Positions 45,228-55,374 of a stretch of 64,000 nt of DNA are shown one piece after another. Made by a program: the position numbers and the translations under genes. Positions within the stretch are counted from its first letter, which is position 1. Each line of letters begins with the position of its first letter. Under the pieces are notes generated by a model. The model was not told the origin of the DNA, ran no database searches, and was given only the letters and a program-made list of their open reading frames with translations. Source of the DNA: Ectocarpus siliculosus (taxonomy: Eukaryota; Sar; Phaeophyceae; Ectocarpales; Ectocarpaceae); contig FN647863.1 in the NCBI GenBank assembly GCA_000310025.1, positions 343,436 through 407,435 on the forward strand. Reading direction: 5' to 3'.

Positions 45228-47947
45228 CGCAGAGCAGGCCAATACCACTGCCATAAAATGTCAAGTGGTTTGCGTAGGTCGATGTCCTTGCAAACGTTGA
45301 CGTGTGCGATAGCTTGACGTCCAGCGGGTCGGATATAAAACACGTCAAACACTTGCCGCATATTTCGTTGTTGTTGTCCTGATCACAGTAACCGTCCCCC
45401 AATTCCGAAGTGTCGCAATTCTGCGCCATTTCGATGGTGATGTCGTCGTCCTCAACACAGGAGGCATCCGGGTCGATGCAGGCAAACCCGGAACCGTCTT
45501 TGGAGCAGCGCCAGTCGTCGTCGTATGGGTTCTGGTTTTGAAAGCGCGCGGCAAAGAGAGGTACATGCTCAAATCCACAGTAGGGACCTCGAAATAAGAG
45601 AGAAGCGTCGGAGTGAGAGATGAAGAGAGGAGAATTACGGAACCCGCTTAGGACATCTTCTGTTTGCATGCGTACCGATAAAAGCAAGAGACGTCTGTGT
45701 AAAAGGGTGAGAGAGAGGGAGAATATTCGGCCTCAGAGATGAAAGGGGAGTCACACATCGAGAAAAAATATTCTGAGTGGCCTTGTAATGCCAACGGGTA
45801 TTTCAAGCGCTTTTGTTGCTTAGAATGTGCACACTGGTGGTTCTATGCACTCCGTAGGCGAAGAGAACGAACTAAATTGTCGAATGTTAGATTCAGACCG
45901 GCGGTAGAGGTATAGAGGAAGGGCGATGGGAGCGAAATCTACCGAAGATGGAGAAGCAAACTGCTTCAAGGGAACCAATTCACGACTACGATTCACAATA
46001 TTCTCACCACGCATGTGCACTCGCAGCAGTCACCGCCGTCGTAGCCTGATAGAAACGGACAAACAACGACAAACACGGGAGAAAGAGACGGGACGAACAA
46101 ACACCAGGGTCACACCTGACCTTGCAGGTGGGATGGGGCCGAGCAGGTTTGCATGCCAACGCAATTTCAGGAGGCAATGATGCATGAGAAAGTGGGTGTT
46201 TTTTTCAACCCGATCATGTCTGGTGTTGATCAACACATACCTGCCGGCTGCTTCATGGAAAGGGGGACAACCGTAAAAGTCATGAAATCGACAGAATGTG
46301 CAAGACAGAAACGGCGAGAGGAGCTGCCAAATGCACCGAATTCGCACCGAGCAACAATTTTTTCGCCATGCTACCTTCAACCCCATTGAAACCATTCTTC
46401 CTCATTAGAGAGAGAGGACCTATTGCGAGAAATGCTGTCGGAGGGAGAGACCAGTTTCTACAATACCATGTCAACGTCATATTCACCCCGTAGGTTCATG
46501 CAAACAGTGAGATGAAGGAAGGTGAAAAGGAGACCAAGAACAGAATCTTGTATCGAGAGAACACAAATTGAATAGGACAATGTCACTAGGCCAGGCTAAT
46601 CTATTTTTGGATGTCTTGTTGGTTCTAAACGTTTTAGAACCGCTGAACAGTGCTGCTTCTGGGATGAAATCGAGCGCTAACCTCTATTTGCCGTTGAATA
46701 CTCTATTCCCGGACCCACGTACCGCACTCTGCTTTGTTGTTCCCGTCGTCGCAGTAACCGTCCCCGATATCGTGGACGTATTCACAGTTCTCCACCATTT
46801 CAACAGTAACGTCGTCATCGTCGACGCAAGAGGCGTCTGGGTCGATGCAGGCCATGTAGTCCACATCACAACCCCACGAATAGTAGTAGTCGTCGTCGCT
46901 TTGAGTCTGGAGTGGGTAGGGGCGTCAACAGCGGAGGAGGAAAAGAGTTTTCAGCGACGGCGGGGCGGCAACGACGGGGTATTGCGAGAAAGACCCATGC
47001 CTATGCTGCATGGAAAATTCGCGCATGAGTATAATTACGCCTCGCATGTGCATCCGATGTGCAATGTGCCAATACGAACAAGTGTTGTCAATCGGGCACT
47101 CTGTTCAATAAGCGTATCGAGGGCGGAAAGGGGAGAGCTCCATGCGAGAGAGCAGAGTCAACATCTCGAAAGAAAACATACGCAAAAAACAGATCGTACC
47201 TGGCAAGTGCACTCGCAGCAGTCACCGCCGTCGTACCCTGCAAAGGCGGGGGGCGAGGGGGGACGACAACGAATGCCAACAGGAAAAGCAGGATATTGGC
47301 CCTAGGTTAGAGACGAGCCTCATCAGACCTGTTGCAACGAGGGTTGTAGGCCCACAGCTGGTTATAACCATGCAATCAGTCACGAGGGGGAGTGCCGAAA
47401 GCTTGTTGGACCAGGCACATGCTGCCCCCAAATTCGTTGATTTCGTAAATCGAAAGAGAGAGAGAGCGATAGACACGAGACTTTTTGCAACAACAGCCCA
47501 ACGATCTCGGTGATCAATAGTTTACATACCTTCGAAGGGTGCGGCGATCTTCACTAACCAGGTGTGTATTTGAGAGGGGCAGACGGGCATAGTTGAGCAT
47601 TACTATTCATGCCGCGTACTGTACCAACGATCCTCGATGCCTACGTAGACTACAGGAAGAGAGCAAAGCTCTTCAAACTCGGTGTCACCCTTGGCTACCG
47701 TCTACCTCTAGGTATCGTGTCAGCTCCCAATGTTCAAGGGCTTGGACAAGCGTTATTTCTGACGGAGCACGTCACATCACCAGGAGGTACACATACCGCA
47801 TTCTGCGTTGTTGTTTTGCTGCTCGCAGTACCCGTCTCCGATGCCATACTCCCAGCAGCCGTCGCTAGAGTAGGAGTAGGCCGCGGCACTGGACAGGATT
47901 ACAGCAGCACCGAGGACGCCCAGCAGGCGGCTGGAAATATTTGTCAT
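34092..47947 (-). CDS. Gene C: complete inverted paralogue of gene B (847 aa)
   Basis: Spliced model on the minus strand: 47947-47797, 47237-47200, 46906-46723, 46045-46008, 45531-45357, 44821-44784, 44167-44043, 42890-42832, 42645-42608, 42287-42101, 41765-41728, 41050-40882, 40167-40130, 39612-39444, 38784-38747, 38011-37846, 37093-37056, 36505-36340, 35544-35024, 34683-34540, 34115-34092. The lengths sum to 2544 nt, open throughout with a final TGA. Intron number and phases equal those of gene B. The product has a signal peptide (RLLGVLGAAVILSS, cleavage near AAA), nine LNR-like modules (to residue 631) and a discoidin-like domain (632-847). Upstream similarity to gene B reaches about 48175. 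One intron (after 45357) begins GC instead of GT. The genes are convergent with ends about 7.7 kb apart. A cell-surface or matrix role is inferred, not shown. Confidence 0.8.
36340..36505 (-). CDS. Gene C module 9 first half
   Basis: NEHDDDYRCMEFACIDPSAP, VDDDDVTVDMVENC and GNGWCDRNNNKEECG. Donor GTGAGT, acceptor TGTCAG. It pairs with the microexon-like start of exon 35544-35024. Confidence 0.8.
36772..36829. repeat. 22-bp foldback hairpin in gene C intron
   Basis: Arms 36772-36793 and 36808-36829 pair with one mismatch around a 14-nt loop (core TTCGGATTCCAAACA). Gene B has a decayed version at about 23429-23475 in the same intron, so the hairpin predates the duplication. Confidence 0.75.
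37056..38011 (-). CDS. Gene C module 8 (exons 38011-37846, 37093-37056)
   Basis: NDFDDDWACTTFACIDPEAA, VNDDDITVDMFVNC and GDGWCDQGNNNEACG; microexon GYDGGDCCECTCE. Almost identical in protein sequence to module 8 of gene B. Confidence 0.8.
37268..37475. mobile_element. Degraded MITE in gene C module 8 intron
   Basis: Arms GAAGCTCGATTCCGCC and GTGGTGTAATCGAG, AAATCGGTCCAGGGCGAC. It is the counterpart of the 22.8-kb copy in gene B. A run of 12 G lies near 37149. Confidence 0.5.
38747..39612 (-). CDS. Gene C module 7 (exons 39612-39444, 38784-38747)
   Basis: SPEDDDWACRNDFACVDP, VDDDSVTIDMLENC and GDGYCSEDLNTPECG; microexon AYDGGDCCSCTCQ. The frame is intact here where gene A is broken. The exon is one codon longer than in gene B. 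Confidence 0.8.
40130..41050 (-). CDS. Gene C module 6 (exons 41050-40882, 40167-40130)
   Basis: DTPNNKCGRWGNFACIDP, VDDDSFTVGMIDNC and GNGWCDEDNNNELCG; microexon AYDGGDCCECTCE. Confidence 0.8.
41235..41450. mobile_element. MITE copy in gene C intron between modules 5 and 6
   Basis: The left arm carries CACCCCCCGGACCGAT and CAAAGCTCGGATTACTCC. The right arm carries GGAGCAATCGAG, TTTTGAAATTGGTCC and AGGGGGTGTGATG. It is the counterpart of the copies at 18.6 kb (gene B) and 3.2 kb (gene A). Confidence 0.65.
41728..42287 (-). CDS. Gene C module 5 (exons 42287-42101, 41765-41728)
   Basis: APPEDDDWDDDWYGACGG, FACIDPSAACVDDDEVTVG and GNGYCDMDNNNEACG; microexon AYDGGDCCECTCE. It has two DDDW units against the expanded run in gene B. 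Confidence 0.8.
42608..44167 (-). CDS. Gene C module 4 (exons 44167-44043, 42890-42832, 42645-42608)
   Basis: SPWDDDNDWLCSSDGSGF, ACIDPAAPCVEDDDITAV, then YVRNVGNGWCDEENNNELCG after a phase-2 intron, and microexon GYDGGDCCACTCV. The intron 42891-44042 is about 440 nt longer than in gene B because of the inserted block at 43.2-43.66 kb. Confidence 0.8.
43190..43660 (-). repeat. Inserted block in gene C intron shared with the 51.4-53.3 kb TIR element
   Basis: Absent from the equivalent gene B intron. Read on the minus strand it carries CCTTGCACTCGAGTTCG, a hydrophobic reading (AFTTILLAFTTIILIIILTA) and TTCTCTGGCCCTGC. The same order recurs at 52838-52960. It may be a captured gene fragment or a repeat; no function is assigned. 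Confidence 0.6.
44784..45531 (-). CDS. Gene C module 3, GC-AG intron (exons 45531-45357, 44821-44784)
   Basis: NPYDDDWRCSKDGSGF, ACIDPDASCVEDDDITIE and GDGYCDQDNNNEICG; microexon GYDGGDCCECTCE. The donor reads G|GCAAGTG, where gene B reads G|GTAAGTG. GC-AG introns are usually spliced, so the module is kept as functional. Confidence 0.75.
46008..46906 (-). CDS. Gene C module 2 (exons 46906-46723, 46045-46008)
   Basis: TQSDDDYYYSWGCDVDYM, ACIDPDASCVDDDDVTVE and GDGYCDDGNNKAECG; microexon GYDGGDCCECTCV. The intron lacks the 1.4-kb insertion and the MITE present in gene B. Confidence 0.8.
47200..47947 (-). CDS. Gene C signal peptide and module 1 (exons 47947-47797, 47237-47200)
   Basis: TNISSR plus a hydrophobic core and SSAAA, then YSYSSDGCWEYGIGDGYC and EQQNNNAECG; microexon GYDGGDCCECTCQ. 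Seven residues (YSYSSDG) are added before CW compared with gene B. GCC precedes ATG in both genes. Confidence 0.8.
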
Positions 47948-48175
47948 GGCTACTACGCCGCGTTTTCTCCAGGAAGTGTGGTCTGCTTGGCGGAAGTAGC
48001 GACACCAGTGCAGAGCGAATCGAACCGCACAGTCAGTATCTTCGCAACCTTCTGAGGTTTGCGACCTGAGTTCGAATCTCAGCGAAGTCGCACGAACTGG
48101 GATTACTGGTGTTTGTTGTTCTTGGCACAAAAACGTCCCGATCTCTACACATCTTATCATCTGTGCTGATCCAAC

Positions 48176-49400
48176 TAACGCCTACGCCTTCTGTGGTCGC
48201 AGGCTAACTGTACCTACAATCGGTCACGAAATTTGGGGTCCGGCTCGTGCGAACAGAGGGATCGTCAGACTTTGGGTAGTTGTACCTTGAATGAAGGGGA
48301 TCCGCACACTTTAGAGTACTCTTTCAGGCTGTCTTAAAGTGGTACATGAACCCAAAAGGGCCTAGGGTGCACCCGGAGCCCCAACATTCTGTTTTTGGCC
48401 CCCCACCATTCCGCGGGTGGCGGAGTTGACCCTGGGGTCAGACATCCGTCCGTCGACGCCAATAATGTGAAAAGAGGGAGAATCGCTCTCTGCAGACGTT
48501 GGGGAGGTTGTGTGCCCTGTTCTAAGGGGATATCCGAACGTCACATGTTAGGCGTTTTCGTTTGTTGCCAAACAGTGCAAATAAAACTACATCATGCGTA
48601 CGCATGGCCTTCATGTACTGCGGCAGCCTTCCAAAGTAGCTCTGTAGAGATCTGCTCTATGTTTCGCGATATGAAGCCCTATCCCATTATTTGCTCTTCG
48701 CAGTCATCCTTGCCGCTGCTTCAAAAACGAGCACTTCCGCGTCGTGGCCTCAATGTTGGTGCAGAGATAGGAATTCCCTCCCCGTTTCCGTGCTCAAACC
48801 TGAGCACAAGAAGCAGCTTCGGGATATCGGGATATAGCAACGCCGAAGACATTTGTTGACTTGTCATGTAGATAAACGAATACCCCGAGCCGACCGGCCG
48901 GCATAGCATATATATATTTATCCATACACTTTGTTTTTTCTTGTTAGAGATGTCCCGTACTTGTAGGTTGCAAAATATATCGCACCCCCTGGACCGATTT
49001 TCAAAGCTCGATTACTCCACAGCAGAAAGCAACGGCGGTGCCGAATCTGGGGACGTTGGAACCGTCTCGTCGAGAACTTGCCGAACACGCATCATTTGAT
49101 TTCGGCATCCTCTTGGTCGTGGAGTAATCAAGCTTTCAAGATAGATAGGTCCAAGGGGAGTGGTATCTTACGCGTCCTACGGAAACCACACTTTGTTTCG
49201 TTTGTTTTTAGAACGTGAACCTCACAGAAAGACTACCCGTTCGAGATACAACCTCAGTCGAAAGGGATGTGGTGAAGTATTTTCAGCAAGTGGATTGAAA
49301 CCGACTGGAGACTGGTTTATGACAAGCGCTCAAAGCGTTTCTGCCGTGTAGCTCCACTCCATTCACACACAAGGGATCCTCTCCTGTGGCCTCCACCCAC
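48176..49400. other. Intergenic upstream of gene C, with one MITE
   Basis: Similarity to the gene B upstream region ends near 48175. A MITE relative lies at about 48970-49172 (CACCCCCTGGACCGATTTTC, then CAAAGCTCGATTACTCC, with a decayed inverse right arm). Nothing else is recognised. Confidence 0.5.
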
Positions 49401-51434
49401 CCCCTCTTGCGATGCTTGCCTTCGATTTTATTGTGCATGCAGCATTCATTCTCTTCGTTTTCAAAGCGAACACATGAACTACGGCTGTACAGCAGTCAAC
49501 TTCAGACAGCTCAGTAGACGACCATCTACCAGTTGACGCGTAGGTGCCCTACAGCAGTAGTGCTGGCTGGCATCACCGATCCTTCAAGTGCACAGAACAC
49601 TACCTACATCGGCTTGAACACACTCAAAAACAGCGTACAACAGCAGTGTAGTAAAATAGTAAAATAGACTACTTGTAGCGCAGGGTGTATCAACACTCAC
49701 TGCCGGAAAGACTTCAGCACATCATTCGTTCGAGGGGCGGCATTACTGCTGCATCTCTCTCCCGGAGTGTCTCTCACTTCAAGATTGTACATCGCATCGT
49801 GAACAGGGCTGAGGGCGACTTGCTGAACTTCAAGTGCTTGCTATAGCATTGCGATCTTTCAAAATGTGGAGCCTTGCAACATTGTCTGGTAAGTGGGCAG
49901 GTGGACTGCGTTCTTCTGGCATCATCCCAGCCCCGTCAACATTCATGTCGGTTCGCTACCGCAGAGCGGCTGGCTGCGATCGAACAACATTTTTGGATGT
50001 ATATGTTGTACGATCATCGGCATATTGCAATTGCTACGATGAAGGTTCGACCGCCCGAACTACATCACCAGGTTCAGATGCACTACACTAGACTTCACAT
50101 GCAATCTCACCAGCACTGACTGGCTAATCCACACGTACTGGCTGGCTACGCTGCACTATGGCGGGATGGATCTTCTTGCGTGGAGCGCGGGGGGGGCAAG
50201 AACGAAGGCAAACTCTAGAGGAGAATGTACATTCTACCTTCCGCAAGAGGTCATGATATATATGCCAACCGCCGAACGTTGATACGCACACACCGGTCTG
50301 TACCGTCTGCACTCTCTATGACTAAACACCAATCCCTCACCATACCTAGAGGAAGAAGGCCTCTTGATCCTGTCCTGTTACTTTGCCGGCTGGGTTGGCT
50401 GTGCGTTGTAAGGGGCAGAAAGGGTGTGGTGAGAGGCAGCTGGTGAGAGGGATCAAATATCATTACCCCGAGCTTGCCCCGAGGGTGGAAATTATGGGCG
50501 GGTGACAAGTACATAAATACCCCGTGGGCAACAAGAAAAGATGAAAAAAACAACAAAAACATGCATGATGTGTATGTACTGTACTGCTGTGCCTGGCGTA
50601 CCACGATCTGGGGACCAAAAGATAACCTCCTGGCTACCAAACTGCACCAAACGGCACGGTGGTAGAAGTTGTGTGCGATGAAATCAGAAGATCGGCGACC
50701 TACCGTATGCATGTATGTGTACTGGTTGTTGCCGTGTCACAAAGTAGGTACAGTATGCCCTATCTTGCGGCCTACAGTACAAGTATTTATTTTATACACT
50801 GACTGCCAAGTAATTTGTTCTGACGAAGCACCGAACAGCGGAAAGCTGGTGGTGGTGGTCTGCTGCTTGTGCGTGGAATTGGGAATACTCTGTGGCTCGC
50901 CACCTGGAACTATAGGAAGATGCGAAGCTTCGCTCTATATTGTCATCTTCCATAGACGACGACCTGGAATGACACCGCGGTATCTACACGTCTATACACG
51001 TACGTACAGCAAGTCTCTCGATTTGAGTTACTGCTGTACAACAGCAGCAGTAGGTCTTACTACGTATATATATATACATCGCTCTTTACGGTCATCAAGC
51101 TCTCAAGCCCCCCCGCTGTTTCAAACTCTACAGTGTAGTAACATCTTCGAATGAAAACCAAATATGCATAGAACTGCTGCTGTTGGCCTGCTGCGCGAAC
51201 TAAATATTCTGGAGGAGCCGCTGTTGGGTGCTGGGCAAGTCGGCTAGCCGCGGCGGTGTGGGTCCAGCCAATTTTTCTTGAATACAGCTCTCATGTGTGG
51301 CCCTCCCCTCTGTGTGTGACCCCGACCACAACCGCCGGGGAGAACAAACAGAAAAAACAGCGTGAGGTGCACACATCCCTGATGGTCCAATATCTATACC
51401 CGATGGTCGCTATACAAAAAACGTATGTATCCAG
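49400..51434. repeat. R2-related fragments in both orientations
   Basis: About 49.5-50.2 kb matches R2 in reverse (CACTGACTGGCTAATCC, CTGGCTGGCTACGCTGC). From about 51318 an R2 left end (CCACAACCGCCGGGGAGAAC) runs forward, is interrupted at 51434, and resumes at 53261. No coding function is visible. Confidence 0.55.
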
Positions 51435-51436
51435 TA

Positions 51437-53258
51437 CAGTCGTGGGCCCGGTTTCGCGGTCCATAGTGTCACGAACTTTTATAACCGCTATTCAGGGCAT
51501 CGCCGCTGAACCACTTTATTTAGCGGTCATTATCCGCTAAACCAGGAGGCTTAATAGCGGTCATGAACCGCTAAACCGGGAAAAAGTCCCATTTTTGCCC
51601 TACAATAACAGCGTGGAGAGCTAATAATATTGATAGGGCCATGCGTATCATTCCAGCAGTCATACGAAGGTGCAGACGAAGAAGTAACGAGCCAATGAAG
51701 GACAACGCCGCAAGCACTTCATTAATGATGCATTTAAATTCGCCAAAGCACGAAGATTATTCTCCCTTCTGGACTGTATGCCCCTCATCAAGACTGGAAA
51801 ATCGTTCGCGTCTCTAACGAAGTGAAGTAGGTGATGAGACAAACTTGTGACAACGCAATGGCAATCAACCACGTGCTTGAGCATCTCATTTCTGCCATGT
51901 GTCGCGTATCGATCATTCTTCACCCAAAGCAATCTCTCTGGTAGCTGCCTTGCGCGCTGGAAGAGCGGCGTGCGCTGCGAGGAACGCCATTTTTGCCCTT
52001 TTGCGAAATAGTGTGCTGCTTCGCTTACGCCACACGACTCCGCGATCTCCACGCCGGCCAAAATCCGATGATACCTCCGAGTGTGGTGGCGGCGACATCA
52101 CCCCCCTGCCATTCGCTCCGTCAAATTGTGCGGTGGTATCTAGCCCTAGCTCTAGGTCGTCGTGTCGTCGTCGGAGGGGTTAGGCCCCCCTTCATGTACA
52201 TACCGGACAGCTTGCAACAACCTCGTCATTCGCGCCCTTTACGCAAAGCTTCGGCGATCTCTTCCTGTGCGCACTATTTCTGCGTGCGCTACCTTCTGGT
52301 CAAGAAGCTTCAAAACCTCGAGATTCTAGCCAAAGTAGAGCCGCGTGTGGGGCTGTTGTCGTGTAGCTGCAGCGCGAGTTGTTTCTTTCCGCGCGCCTGG
52401 TGCTAGAAAGCCACCTAACACCTCTTGGCGCTTGGGCGGAGTTGAGAAGTGAGGGGAACTCTGCGCCTTCTTGGTTGTACGCCGGTTGCATCTCGTTCTC
52501 ATCCGGAACCTCCACCTCCCCACACACATGCCGTGTATGCGGCCACCACAGCAACCTTTACAATCATGCGCGCCGCTTGGACTCGTGCCGCATCTAGAAG
52601 CTTGCACAGTTCTCCATCCACGCGCCGCATGGTGTGTGTCTTTATTATTATTAGCATCGACCGCGCTAACCGGCTGACCAATGAAAATACGTCGTCGTCA
52701 GTCTCAGCGCGGTTGAAAACACAAAACACTTGTATATGTCATTAACTGGGACCTCGTGAGGGGGCGGCATGGGCCAGGTAAAAGCTATTCCCCGGAGTAA
52801 AGGGCAGACACGGTAGGTAGCAACAGAGGAAAACTGCCACCTTGCACTCGAGTTCGTGGAGTGTTTTCACCATCATCCTCCTTGCTTTCACCACCATCAC
52901 TCTCATCGTCGTTTCTTCAGCTATTTTTCGTCGATTCTTCTCTGGCCCTGCGTCGTTTGGTGTATGTGTGTGTGTCTCGCTGTGTCCTTTTTATTATGAG
53001 CATCGACCAGCTAACAGGCTGACCAAGTCGCTGTGCTCTGAGTATGTGCAAGCGAAGCGCGCACTACATGCAGGTCCCCGCAAAAATTGAACCGATAACC
53101 GCTATTGGTGGCTGCAAACATGTCCAATAACCGCTATTGAGGGCACGACCGGTTTAGCGGTAACCGCTAAACCGGGGTGCAGCCGTGTCACGAAACTTCA
53201 TAACCGCTATTCAGGGCTTCCCGCTAAACAGGGAACCGCTAAACCGGGCCCACGACTG
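51437..53258. mobile_element. Non-autonomous TIR element (1822 bp) inserted at TA within R2
   Basis: Ends CAGTCGTGGGCCCGGTTT and its inverse, flanked by TA on both sides. R2 paralogues at 30189 and 28823 show the uninterrupted site. Both ends carry AACCGCTA and TAGCGGTT units (GGTTTAGCGG type) and a shared TAACCGCTATTCAGGGC block. TA duplication with a CAGT end is typical of Tc1/mariner/pogo-like elements, but no transposase is recognisable. The right third (52632-52960) resembles the module 4 intron of gene C. Confidence 0.8.
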
Positions 53259-53615
53259 TATTGAAGACCTACTACTGCTGTAGAGCCTCGGCCCGAAGGC
53301 GGGGGGACGGTATCTTAGAGTTACGAAGGATTCGGTATAACCGTGAATCCGTGGTTTGTGGAAGCGTTCCGGATATTTCGTGAAAGAGCGGCGAGAGACA
53401 AAAAATACACGGGGGCATAGCTATATACAGGGTACAAAGAAGAGAGAGAGGTTGGCAGAAGCTTTTGAGATACTCAAGCCGAGGACCTCGAAGGGAAAAA
53501 CGTTGCATCGCCCGCAAAGGCAGTGCAGCAAAGCAGCAGCGAGAGAAAAGAGTTTTCGTTTGGGACTTGATCGACTTTGATCGAATCTTGTCCCATAGAC
53601 ACGCTTGCCGGAGTG

Positions 53616-54031
53616 ATGAACAGCGGCAAACAACCTGCAGCAGCAGGGTCAGGGTCCCCCCCAGCAGCTGCAGCCAGCGCCACCTCCACCGCCACCACCG
53701 CCACCTCCCGACGGACCACCGCCCGCAGCTAACCAACAACAGAGCAGCGGCGGCGGCGGAGGAGCAGCAGCGGCAGTTCCCCATGGTGGCGGACAGGCAG
53801 TAGCAGCGGGAAACCAGCCAGCAGGGGCGGCGGGAAACCAACAGGTAGCGGGAAACAACAACGCGCCCCCAGCAGCACGAGGAACCCCAGAACGCAGGCG
53901 GAGCCGCGCCAGCCGGGCTGGGAGGCCCACCTTCCCCCTCAACCCAGTCCAGCTTGTACTGCTTCAGATGTCTGTACTCCTGAAAGAGCAAAGCGAACGA
54001 CTCGGAAACCTGGAGCTCAGGATGCAGCAGC

Positions 54032-54070
<39 letters not shown>

Positions 54071-55374
54071 CCAGCAGCAGCAGCAGCAGCAGCCTGGCCA
54101 CCTCCCCCCTGGCGGCCTCCAGAAGCAAGGCCAGACGCAGCCCATCAATCTCCCGTTAGGTGGCCAGCTCGTGCTACAGCCCCAGCAAGCGCAAGCTCTG
54201 GGCCCAAACGTTAACGTGTCGAACCAGGCCCTGAACACCCATGTACAGAAAGAGAGGCTTCGCCGAGATACGAAGGCATGGGGAGACGAGCCCGCGGCGA
54301 CGCTGCTTCTGCTGCGCGGCGGGTGGTTCGTTAGCACCACGCTGTCAAAGAACGCAACTGCCCAGCTGCTCCGCAAAGTGGCCTATCCCGACGCCGAAAT
54401 GATCGATTCATTCGTTGATGACCCTCGCCAACGTCGATATCGCCAAGTTCTCCCCACCCCTCCCTACCGGGTGGACCCCGCAGCCACGCGACTTCATCGT
54501 TCACCTCGAGACGTTCGCGAAAGCATTCTTCACCGTGTTGGACCATGGTCCACACGCCGCAGGCGAGGTATCGACCGGCCGCAGGCAACAGTTGAAAGCC
54601 GAGGTTAGCCGCATTGTGTGTCCAACGTCCGGGACTACGTCAGCCTTCATTCGGCGGAGATCATGGGTCAAGAAGCAGCGGTGAAGACGCGCCTGATCAC
54701 CGACATCAACACCGACAACAACGAGTATCTCGGGAACATCTCACACTTTGGCGCCGCGACCCGCGACGACCACGACATCTCCACGCCGGCGGCTGACGAC
54801 GTGCAACCCGTCCCCCCCCCCCGCGCTTTCGCGGCTGCGCGGTCTCACCGCGGAAGGCAATGCCAATCCCATCGTCGGAAAGCTGAACAACGGTCTGGCC
54901 GGGCTCCCGCAGCCGCAAAAGAGGAAAGCGTCAGCGAGCAACGCCACGAGCGGACATACAGCATCCCGCCCGCGGGATAACCGCAGCACCCGTCGCCAAC
55001 CAACACGCGGTGGCGACGCTGACCCCGTTCCAGCAGGACCTCCTCACGTGGGGAACCCCCCACCGCGCGCACTCCCACTGGCAAGGGCAAAAGTGCACCC
55101 GCCCGCACTGCGCCCTCAACCACGTACAGGTTCACCCCAGCGTCGCCCCCCCCGGTCCGCCGCCCGGTCCGCCGCCCACAGCGCCAGTCCGGGCCCCCGC
55201 ACCCGCCGCCGCCCTTGCCCCTGCCGCCGCCCCCACCCCCACCCCCGCCGAATGACGCCCCGTGGTCGCCCGTTACAGCAACAACTACAGGCCACACGGA
55301 GCAGCAGGTGCCAACTCCTGACAATACGGGCCCCATCCAGAGGTGGGGTCAACGCGGGCGAGGAGGGCGGATGA
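53616..55374 (+). pseudogene. DIRS-like element: gag-like region, frameshifted
   Basis: One frame runs from about 53620 to 54160: Pro/Gly/Gln-rich, then NPVQLVLLQMSVLLKEQSER (coiled-coil-like) and a Ser run encoded by (CAG)n. Further frames continue with PPLPTGWTPQPRDFIVHLET (about 54450), YVSLHSAEIMGQEAAVKTRL (about 54640) and QKCTRPHCALNH (about 55090), a possible zinc-binding tail. The pieces need several frameshifts to join. Its place 5' of the RT fits a gag role; the sequence alone does not prove it. Confidence 0.5.

Noticed and set aside
48060-48095. tRNA-like T-arm (CTGAG, TTCGAAT, CTCAG)
   Set aside because: No matching acceptor, D or anticodon arms around it, and the related gene B upstream sequence lacks the pairing.
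53272-54033. 253-codon minus-strand frame rich in Cys and Trp
   Set aside because: Antisense of the Pro/Gly/Gln-rich gag-like frame; its composition mirrors the GC-rich repeats.
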